NCBI GenBank assembly: GCA_947579665.1
Contig: OX388344.1
Span: forward strand, 11,092,346 to 11,156,345
DNA from: Sympetrum striolatum
Taxonomy: Eukaryota > Arthropoda > Insecta > Odonata > Libellulidae
Length of the DNA stretch: 64,000 nt
Direction of reading: 5' to 3'
Both the position numbers and the translations under genes were made by a program. Positions 55,425-64,000 of this stretch are shown piece by piece. Under the pieces are notes generated by a model that saw only the letters and a program-made list of their open reading frames with translations, did no database searches and was not told the origin of the DNA. The number at the start of each line of letters is the position of its first letter. Position 1 is the first letter of the stretch.

Positions 55425-57700
55425 CCCTTCGATGTGGCGGACAGCGATTTTATAAAATTATATCGCTTCCCTAAAGAGGGAGCCCATATATAATGTTTTT
55501 GAGGAATTATCGGATTCTTTGCCGCCCGCTCGTAGATGCACGTCAATACCTCCACATATTCTAGTAAATACACACGGTGCTTTACATTTATAGAATCAAT
55601 AAAATACCCCTTAATTGTGAATATAATAGTCACCTTACAATTAAGAATTTTCATTTAGAATCTTATTAGTGAAAACGTTTTTAAGATCATTCATTCTTAA
55701 CATAAGTGTAAGCTTAAAATCAATATCTTCGGGTATTTGTCAGTGTTACATCTTTAGATTTTTGAACTAACTGCACTTATGCATTGTGAAATCAAAACAC
55801 TTCGAGTAATAAGCCAAGTAATTTATTAATAGACGATTGCAATTCACGTTGGAATCAGTGTGTTTGCCTTAAGTGTGTCATACTAGGGTGAATTTAATAT
55901 TATTAGTACATACTTTGGTGAAAAGTTTGTAAAATTTATCGGAAATCGGGCTATTTCTAGTATAAAAAAAATTCCCAAACAGTCCTGAACGATAATTTTA
56001 CCAGAAATTTGTGTACTCTTCTTCTCGTAGGCGTTTTTCTACACATTTAAACTATACATATTTTTTTAATTCAATCCATCACCATTTTAATCTTATTAGT
56101 ACATAATAATCATAAATAACAATGTTTTATTTGATATTGAAAAGGAAAAAATTTGTTGTGGATACAAAAAACGTAAGTGAATCTTAGGAAATACATATTA
56201 TTCACAGCATTAACCCTGTCACAAATAAAGTAGATGTGAAAAACTAGTGCGAATCTACTGATAGAAGTAACCGAAAGATGTAAATGTACCTTTATCATAA
56301 ATACATTGCATTCTAAGATGGATAACAATCTTCTATCTACTATCCTTTGATTGGGAAAGTAGTGTATTCCACCGCTGATATGATACTTTCTTTAATTCTA
56401 TTAGTTTATTTATCTATGTATTTTTATTGCACAATGCATGAGCAGTTCAATGATTTATGCACAAAGAAGATATACATCTATAGAAGATGATAATTCGCTT
56501 ACATTTATAATAAGAATATGCCCTCTTAAAAACCAAGAAGAAACTATATTACAAATATACATCTTTATAGCCATGAGAAACATTAATAGTACAAACTTTG
56601 GTAAAATAAATTTCTAAATCAAGACACATCAATTTATAAGCATGTAATGAACATCACTTTTAATGTATTTAACAATGTCTGAACTCATAATACCCTTGGG
56701 ATTAAACATGTTGAGCCTATTTTGAAGTCCTGTAGCAAATGTTTTGAATGATACACCAATTTCAATTTTAATCCTGTCTAGCTTAATTAATGCCTTTGAT
56801 TATAAAACATATCCAAACACTTTAATGTCAATAAAAAGGATTGTTTTCACCTGGGACATTCAATATGATTCAATCACCAAAAATCTGGTTACATATCAAA
56901 GTAAATCTTAAAAACATTTTAAGATGGTGTTCATAGGTGGATGCTATATATAGAAAATTTAGGAAAGCTAAAGATTCTATCAGCATTAATCACTTATTGG
57001 GAAAGCTACATTGATAGGGTATCCTGCCAAACTGAAAGAAAGCATGTCGTGAGAATTAGATATCTTAATTCTTGTGAATCTATCTAGTTCTGTGTTTTTA
57101 CAATCACTACCTTTCCCCACAAATAATTGCGACACAGGGACCAAAATCTACATGGGATCAAATAAACATAATGAATCAAGCTCATTTCCTCGCTTTCAAA
57201 CATTCTAACTAATTTAGAATTTCGTATAAATATTGTATGGTTCAAAACTTACTTACATTTGCTACTACATTATAGATAAAAGCTTAATCTACACTACTGT
57301 TGGTATACATGAAAATAATTGGTAGACTAATACATATGCGTAAACAACCGATCTTTTCCGTTCAAATCCAATTGTCTACACAAACTGTTACACGGAGAGA
57401 AATAAATAGACTCGTTATAAGGTAATTACATAAATTACAAAACACATTGACTTATTTTCTTAAGGTTTAATGCCTATATAATTACCGTGTTACACATATC
57501 ACGCATATCATTTGCATAATAAAGATAAATCGTAGAAATTTAATTGACTTCCATGTCTTATTTACCACTAGCATCAGCCGAAAATTACATTTCTTTGACG
57601 ACTTCCGCCCACTTCTATGCATGATTTGGCAACGCTTTTCCTAACAGATCTCACCGTAATGCAACGGAAAGATATTACGTTAAATCGTTCCGAGCAAGGG
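55425..57700. other. AT-rich stretch, nothing recognised
   Basis: Several short open frames but no recognisable domain or element. Confidence 0.4.
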
Positions 57701-57708
57701 CGTTGCCA

Positions 57709-57730
57709 GGGGGGGGCAGCTGCCCCCCCC
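57709..57730. repeat. 22-nt GC palindrome in a hAT-like MITE fragment
   Basis: G8, CAGCTG, C8 form a perfect palindrome. It follows GGGCGTTGCCAGG, the phrase that starts related MITEs, so it may be a collapsed copy in which both ends have come together. Confidence 0.75.
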
Positions 57731-58159
57731 ATGGAGACCCGTTCGTATTTTGGTTTGGGATGTGTTGTAGAAACAATTTTTAGGCACGAGCGTATTTGAA
57801 AAGAATTTAGATCCAAAACAAAGTCAAGTGTTGGCACGTGTAAACACCAGTGATGGGAAAAGTACTTCCTCGTAGGAAATTCATTTATACTTCCAGCGCA
57901 GCAAAAATATTTCAACAATACTTTGTAGTAGAGTCCTTCGCCCCTTCCCTCCCAAGAGAAGAAAAGTTCGGTTTCAGGGTGAACAATGTAGTTAGAACTG
58001 CCTCTCGATGCGATCAGAGCGCGAGGTTATGCGATTGTGTCCTCTCTCTCAAACTACCTTGAGTATCGTCCGACAATTGCCGGCAGAAGACAAAGGATTC
58101 AGTTTTTTTTCGTTTTCCCTTCAAAATGGACATAAGAAAGTTTTGCGGTGAGTATTTTG

Positions 58160-58222
58160 CAAATAGACCCAAGAAGTGGCGCAGCGAGGGGGGGAAGTTA
58201 AGGGGTTCAAACCCCCCCCACA
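58160..58222. mobile_element. hAT-like MITE fragment
   Basis: AGTGGCGCAGCGAGGGGGGG followed about 20 bp later by C8. It resembles the fragments at 29.19, 55.16 and 57.71 kb; no intact termini or target duplication were seen. Confidence 0.4.
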
Positions 58223-58282
58223 AGAATTCCTATGACTAGCTTTGCATGCCAGTAAATATGGCTCCGATTACAGCTAAGTTTT

Positions 58283-58490
58283 TGTTTATAAACTTCGCCA
58301 CTAATGCCATCTCTTGAGGAAAATTGGAACTATTGTTTATAAACTTCGCCACTAATGCCATCTCTTGAGGAAAATTGGAACTTTTGCTTATAAACTTCGC
58401 CGTTAATGCCAATTCTCAAGGAAAATTGGTTCTTTCGTTATTAAAAATTGACATTAATGCTGCATCTCCAGAAAAATGTGAACTTTTTTT
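58283..58490 (+). repeat. 51-bp tandem repeat, four units, frame-compatible
   Basis: Units start near 58,282, 58,333, 58,384 and 58,435 with TTTATAAACTTCGCCACTAA-like sequence; the first two are nearly identical and the fourth is quite diverged. Because 51 is divisible by three, one + frame reads a 17-residue unit (LFINFATNAIS-x-GKLEL). x is a TGA stop in units 1 and 2, Gln in unit 3 and Pro in unit 4, and the frame ends FLTEK-stop. Whether it was ever coding is unknown. Confidence 0.8.
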
Positions 58491-59009
58491 AACTGAAAAA
58501 TAAAAATATCCCTAAGTAAACTGTAACATTACCATAAGTTGAGATATAATTCAGTATCATACTTATACTATATTAAGCAAAAGTCTACTTTACCTAGGAA
58601 GGCGGGTTAAAAAAATAAATGTTAACTTTTTTAACCAAATATCTTTTTCTATTTATAATAATTAAAGAAATGTTTAAACATTCATGTTCCAATATTGCAT
58701 TAACTTTGATATTTTTCCTATTTATAAGTAACCTAACAGTTTCACAGTTTGGAGTATGTAAAAAGGGTCTATTATATTGATTTTTAATAACGAAGTCACT
58801 CTTTGTTTCAAATGCTGTAGGAAAATAATGAAAATTAATTTCATTCCTTTCGAAAAAAAGTCAAAATATAGCGCATAAATAATTTTTCGATTTTTTGTGA
58901 AACTTCCAGTTTAGCAGTTTTTGACTATGGCATACGATTAGTTACATTTGCATTATTGTAACTAACATGAAAACTAAAAAAAAATAAATCTCACTGGTTG
59001 GAACAATAA

Positions 59010-59722
59010 GAAAGAATAGAAGAGAATTACCTCCTTCGGTTCATCACAGCGATGAAAAGTACTTAACTAGAGTTTATAAAAATAGACTAGGCCATAGCTT
59101 AACAAATTACCAAGCAAAAAATATAAAAACTTGCTTTTAATCAGTACAATGCATCAGGACGTGATGATTTCTGACTCAGAAAAAGACCCCGGAAACAGTT
59201 TTGTTTTACAACTGCAACAAAGTAGGAGTAGATATAATGGATAGCATGTGCCGGAAATGTTGAACTCACTCGGCTGAAAGGAGATGGCCAGTGCATGTAT
59301 GTTTTAACATATTGGACCTGGCCTCAATAAATAGCTGGGTTCTATTCAAAGAAACCACTGGGCGTAAACTCAGCCGGAAGGAGTAAATTCAAAGTCTTGT
59401 ATTAGAAATTATTGGAATCTTATTATAGATAGAGCTTTACTTTACAGGTTAGATGGAAGAGGAGACTTTTTAGTCTCAATCCTCAATCTCGCCTAATAAA
59501 GAACCCTAATAATAATAATAATAGAGCCACCTCCCTCATGATCCTTTGCAATGTCGGGAATTTCATCAGGGGAAGCAAGTGCGCCAATAAGACCGCAGAA
59601 AAGAAGAAAGTGTCAGTTCTCACCTGGATGTTATAACAAATCCAGTAATTTGTGCCTAAAATGTAGGAAAATATACAGTGGAATATGCTCTGTAAAAGTG
59701 GCAAATGTGCAGAATCTGCAGT
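59010..59722 (+). pseudogene. piggyBac transposase C-terminal half (degraded)
   Basis: Plus-strand blocks: LISTMHQDVMISDSEKDPGN (about 59,137-59,195). After a shift, ETVLFYNCNKVGVDIMDSMC with RKC (the NxTKGGVDxxDQMC block containing a catalytic Asp), a stop, then ERRWPVHVCFNILDLASINS and WVLFKETTG with SRR. After a gap, RPQKRRKCQFSPGCYNKSSN followed by LCLKCRKIYSGICS, ending in a TAA at about 59,722. The last part is the C-terminal cysteine-rich zinc-binding domain of piggyBac transposases. The order is correct but stops and shifts are present and the N-terminal half is missing. It is a different lineage from the copy at 34.5 kb. A (TAA)n microsatellite (59,506-59,521) sits between the core and the tail. 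Confidence 0.82.
59506..59521. repeat. (TAA)n microsatellite
   Basis: About five TAA units inside the degraded piggyBac reading frame. Confidence 0.9.
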
Positions 59723-60015
59723 AAAAAATTATGTACTCTTGGATACATAGAGTGATATTCTCTCTTATCATATATCTTAAAAATGTTAACCCATTACTTA
59801 ATAAGGAATAAATATTAATTTGTAAGAACAATAGTCTGCGTCTGTAAGTGGTGTGCGTTAAGCAGCGTGCCGTCTTTCAATTTCTCACTGTGGGGAATAT
59901 CCATTAACGTTTGTGAATAGTCTATAGAGAATCCACTATCTACAGAAGTACAGGTCGCTGGGCACGGAGGACAAGGACATCAGAGGGCAGTTCGGCAGAG
60001 CTCCAAGATTTGCAG

Positions 60016-60675
60016 TGGTCGGGTAGACCATCCACGGCTGTCACACCTGACATATTTCAGCGAGCTGACGTTGTCATTCGCGAGGACAGACGCATTACGA
60101 CTCGGCAGTTGGCACTGAATCTGTCAATCAGCGAAGGAAGTTTGGGTACCATTATCCGCACTCTTTAATCCTCAAAGGTGTGTGCAAGATGGGTCCCGCG
60201 GTGCCTAACGGTGGATCACAAATCTCTCAGGAAAACATTTGTTCTGATTTGTTGCAACGTTTTGAAGCTGAGAGGGAGGCCTTTTTGTCCTTTTGATTGT
60301 GACAGGTGATGAAGCCTCACCATTTTGAGCCCAAAACAAAACAGCAATCGATGGCATCATTCTCGCTCTCCACAGAAGAAAAAATTCAAAGCAACTGCAT
60401 CCACCAGTAAGGTCATGATCACTGAGTGTTGGGACTGTGAGGGTGTTATTCTAATTGATGTGATGCCAAGAGGCAGTACCATTAATTCAGAAGCTTATGT
60501 TAACACATTAACAAAACTCAAAACACACTTCCAGAGACTTTGGCGCCATACCAACCCAGGAGATGTTTTGATTCAACAAGATAACGCTCTGCCACACACA
60601 ATTTTGAGGACTGCTGATCACATGGCATAACAGGGTTGGACAATGTAACCCCATCCACCCTACAGCCCTGACCAG
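60016..60675 (+). pseudogene. mariner transposase remnant
   Basis: The frame opens WSGRPSTAVTPDIFQRADVV then IREDRRITTRQLALNLSISE and GSLGTII (second helix-turn-helix of the mariner DNA-binding domain). VCARWVPRxLT and HKSLRK follow (the WVPRxL block), then, out of frame, degraded VTGDE (first catalytic Asp region) and HFEPKTKQQS. KKKFKATASTSKVMITECWD with CEGVILIDVMPRGSTINSEA (60,377-60,490) and VLIQQDNALPHT (second catalytic Asp) follow in one frame, with PHPPYSPD after the stop. The copy stops before the C-terminal third. Its sequence differs from the two other mariner corpses here, so it is an independent lineage. Confidence 0.87.
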
Positions 60676-60779
60676 GTAATAGGTCTTTCATGAAATGAAG
60701 ACATATTAAGGAAATGATATTATAATATTAAAAGTTGCTTAATTTATTATGAAATCTGGATTGAATTACTTTTAAGAAA

Positions 60780-61015
60780 CAGTGCTGATTTTTTTATTGC
60801 TTCAATGTACACAGAAAAGTGAGGTGACCAAACTGTGGAGGTAAAGTCAAGTAGAGATCTCACTAAAGAGGAATTCAAAGTTTTGAGAGATAATCTTTGA
60901 AATTTTTTGTGTTTCTAAAAATAAAGCCTAAGAATTCCATTGTTCGGTTAATAGTTTACTCAATATGGGAATAAAAATTTAAGGTAGAATCAAACAAAAC
61001 ACCAAGATCATTAGT
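60780..61015 (-). pseudogene. LINE RT C-terminal fragment
   Basis: Minus strand: NDLGVLFDSTLNFYSHIE (61,012-60,957), a stop, TINRTMEFLGFIFRNTKNFK with DYLSKL. After a one-base shift: TLNSSLVRSLLDFTSTVWSP then HFSVYIEAIKKSAL. This matches the post-active-site region of jockey/RTE-like LINE RTs (xDLGVxFDxxLxFxxHI...LGFIxRNxxxF...LVRSxLEYxSxVWSPxxxxxIxxIE). One stop and one shift in under 240 bp mark it as a fossil. No 3' end structure was identified. Confidence 0.83.
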
Positions 61016-61019
61016 GATT

Positions 61020-63295
61020 TAAATGATGATTTGGTCTTGAAAAATCAGGAAAAATGTTTCTGCAAAAATGCTGAATTCTATTACCAGTTGCATGCATTTT
61101 TTTACAAAAATTATCAGCAAAATATTTCTTGATTAACTCTGCTCATTCAATTACCAAAAAGGCATAGAATAATGCTAAAATTTTAATAAAAGCTTGTCTG
61201 CAGAAGATAGAGTAATTCTTTGCTGTTAATGTGAAAACTAAATTATAATATTGAAGTTTTACAGTTATTTTTCAAAATTATGATTTTTATAAATGAGACA
61301 ACTTCCATTAGAAATTTTTAATCTTAGCTTTATTTCAGTCTATAAAACAGAGAAGAATTTTCAAGATACAATGTTCCTTTTTATTTTAAAGTCTTGAAAA
61401 ATAAATGAGGGCCATGTTTTGGCACAGGTTATGAATCATCCACGTTGTAAGAAGACAAATTAATTCAGATTATCACCTTTGATTTATGTACACAATAATA
61501 TGCAGGCAGGTACTACAGTTTACAACTGAAAATATTCTCCTCTGAGTGAATTTCACATAAGCCTGAAATTCTCTCTTGTGAATAAATACTGTGATTTTGG
61601 CTGTCTCTTTGTGCGTCTGCTGGAGTTTCTATGGCTACTGCCACTTCTCACTGCAGATCTGCAAATCCAAGAGATTCTCTCCACAGATACTCTCTCAGCC
61701 CACTCTTTGAATGCACCAAATGAAAGATACTTTCACAGATGCATCTGAGAAGTCGATTTTTCCCAGGTAAGGAAACTTTGAACCGTGCACTGTTTTAAAG
61801 TTCAATGCTTCTTTGTCACTATAGCCTGCTTATCTCGAGTGTGGAAATTGGAACATCTGCTTGTCTTCCATTTATATGTTCAATTGTTGCTAAAGTGTTG
61901 TCATATGCTGCATGTTCCAGGTTTTGTTTTGGCTTTGCGTCTTTTGGCTCCATCAGAAACATCGTCAACAAAAACATGAATGAACCTGAAGGAAAGATTT
62001 GCAAATTGTAATTCAGGTAAAGAAGTTTTAATCTCACCAAATTGTTTCATAAGTGAATTCAAAAAGGGAAGCATTTCAAATTTTTTTGTTTCTTATTGCA
62101 AGATTCTAAACAAATTTCAAAATTTTATTCTTAGTTTGCTAAACTAGTTATTTGCATTAATGTAAAATATTGAAAATGAATTAGAAATCAATAAGAAGTA
62201 CTATAGAAGGAGAAGGTGGACTCTGAAAACATTGATTTAGGGAAAGGGATAGAATTTCAGAAATTAAGAAGAAAACCAAATAACACTGACATTTTTTCTA
62301 AACCTACTTTTTAAGCATACTGAATCTGCAATCTCATCAAGTTTAAAAATTGCCTGTAATCAAGAGGCAGGAATGCTTTCACCCAAAATGTATAGAAAAT
62401 GGATACAGATTTACATTCCCATACATGTATAGGTATGGGAATGTAAGTATGTAGGTATACCTTGTGAGTATCAGTAGTATAAGCAACTGTATTTTGTAAG
62501 CATTTACATAATAATTTTATATTTATGAATGAGCAATTTGAAAACTCTCATTTGGCCATTATTTTATGTCAGATTATGTCATTTTTATTAAGATTAAGAA
62601 GCAAAAAGGAAACAGTTCACACATTTTAAAAATGTTTCCTAATGGAGGCAAAGCCAAAGGAAAATTGCTTTATTACATAGCTACAATCCAAGATTCTGGA
62701 AAAATGGATTCATTCCACAGAATTATGAGGATCAGGGCCTTGGAGACCTGGTTTTAACCTTGGATTTTTCGATTCATTCACTTTGTGAAAAACAATATTT
62801 TCAAACTATGTATTCATCTGGTGACAAAGTAAAGCTAGTTTGTCTATGATTAAAACATGCAATTTATGCAATAAAATGCATTTTTCAACTTTAGAGATGA
62901 TGATAATAAAGAAGAGTTTTTTGGATTTGAAATCGATTAGTCTTATTTTATAGTAATATAGGTTTACCCTGAATTGGTGTTTTAAGTTTTTTCTACTTAA
63001 TTTTATACTATGTTCGATTGCTTGTAGTTCAGTTATTGAAATGTATTATGTTCAATATACGATATCGTTTCTAAATATTTTCCTTAATAATAAACATTTT
63101 AGGTAATTACATTCAATAATTGTGTTACCTATTTTGTTTTCATGAAACATTAGAACTATAAGAAACTATAAGTTGATGCGGCACTGGACTTTTTCACAGA
63201 CTATTAAAACTTTTTTCCTTGTGTGTGGCCTCAATAATGAGGGTGCACTTCATATGATGATGCGTCTTATATGCTATCTAATACAGTAATTAATT
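61020..63295. other. Gene-free stretch with one inverted repeat
   Basis: No recognised gene or element. 62,411-62,446 holds a 14-bp perfect inverted repeat (TTACATTCCCATAC and complement, 8-nt loop). Around 61,590-61,745 the base composition is less AT-rich than nearby, but no exon is recognisable. Confidence 0.4.
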
Positions 63296-63297
63296 AA

Positions 63298-64000
63298 CCC
63301 ATAAAAATGGACACTAACAATCACACAAGAGTATCGCCCTGGTAAGATTTGAAAGCAATTGCAGTGAATATACCAACCTGTTATTGAGAATGGATTATGG
63401 CAAAAGAGAACCAAAGAGGAGTTAAAGACAATAATAAATTGTGAAAGATGTATCTAAGTTCACAAAATTTTTGAGAATATAATGTTTGGACCATGTGGAA
63501 AGGATGCTTGAAACACCAATGCTGAATAAGGTGATAGAAGGGAGACTGATGCCGCTAGACAGAGAGGAAGGTCCAGATTGAGATGGCTAATTCATGAAGG
63601 ACATGAAGAAGATGAAAGTGAGAAGACAGAGAAGTGGAGGCTGATCGGGGTGGAGGCTCACATAGGGTTGTAGCTCCAAAGAGAGAGTTTGTCTATAAAT
63701 TGAGACTTGAGGAAGATATTTAAGTGACTTCTTATAAGTTTGGAACAAAAAATATTAAATGTTATCACACTTTCTATGCCTTGTGTAATATTTTGTATCT
63801 ATATATAGTTCAAATCAGTCTATATAATATTAATATAAGTATACCATACAACAATGGAAAACCAGGAACTAACAGATGAGCCAAGAATGGCTCACGTGGA
63901 CCTTATCCTGTTTTCCCTGACTTTTCTTGTAAATATGAATTTATTCTTAATTTTTCATATTACTTTATTTGCCAATAACTCTTTTTTTACCAATTCACGT
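63298..64000 (+). mobile_element. 5'-truncated LINE 3' end, copy B of the direct repeat
   Basis: Nearly identical to 42,412-43,118, the 3' part of the degraded LINE. The sharp start in unrelated DNA (after AATTAACCC) and lack of the upstream RT region are what target-primed reverse transcription leaves. It runs off the end of the window, so its 3' boundary is unseen. Confidence 0.85.

Noticed and set aside
57574..57918. 114-codon minus-strand frame
   Set aside because: It passes through the G8CAGCTGC8 MITE palindrome and has no domain; chance frame.
1..64000. CRISPR array or bacterial defence system
   Set aside because: No repeat-spacer regularity with conserved short repeats; tandem arrays here are long, degenerate and without spacers, and all coding remnants are eukaryotic transposons.

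Overview
The window reads as a piece of arthropod nuclear genome. It is AT-rich and I recognise no bacterial-type operon, no rRNA or tRNA gene, and no intact host gene. Almost everything identifiable is a transposable element at some stage of decay. The catalogue is Helitrons, mariner/Tc1, pogo-like, hAT, PIF/Harbinger and piggyBac DNA transposons, a Penelope-like element (PLE) and several LINEs. The near-intact CR1-type LINE has the composition and 3' end I associate with chelicerate and other arthropod CR1 copies. The organism call is inference from element content only; a large repeat-rich arthropod (chelicerate or hemimetabolous insect) fits best.

Layout, left half. 0-10 kb holds a hAT MITE (634-879), a mariner corpse (2102-2575), a dispersed satellite-like array (2.9-3.76 kb), a LINE fragment (4.07-4.61 kb), a piggyBac 3' fragment with a 167-bp tandem duplication (5.4-5.99 kb) and a Harbinger-type MITE (9203-9800). 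At 12.7-21.8 kb a ~171-bp-period array runs into three head-to-tail Helitron units that share modules in different combinations; two of them keep the C-terminus of the Helitron helicase. A pogo-like MITE (21791-22285) and a mariner pseudogene (to 22.85 kb) follow directly. A CR1-like LINE with one in-frame stop occupies 25.24-27.55 kb, next to an inverted copy of the ~171-bp array (27.6-28.3 kb). Then come a PLE relic and another LINE fragment (29.6-30.35 kb).

Centre. The most striking structure is 33,622-48,611. A piggyBac element is bounded by TTAA and matching inverted ends, and its 5' region is split by a ~12.2-kb Harbinger-type insertion (36,031-48,187, TTA duplication). Inside that insertion are a hAT corpse, a PLE (reverse transcriptase, GIY-YIG domain and a hammerhead-ribozyme-like core) and a decayed LINE. 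An uninterrupted paralogue of the insertion site survives in the neighbouring repeat unit and supports the nesting.

Right half. 49-64 kb has a 5'-truncated LINE ending near a perfect 38-bp palindrome, an imperfect hairpin with ~65-nt arms, degenerate tandem arrays of ~91 bp and ~300 bp, hAT-like MITE fragments, a 51-bp tandem repeat that is a multiple of three, a piggyBac corpse with its cysteine-rich tail, a mariner corpse, a LINE fragment, and a second copy of the LINE 3' end seen at 42.4-43.1 kb. No gene here works with another in a pathway; the logic of the window is successive insertion, truncation and local duplication.
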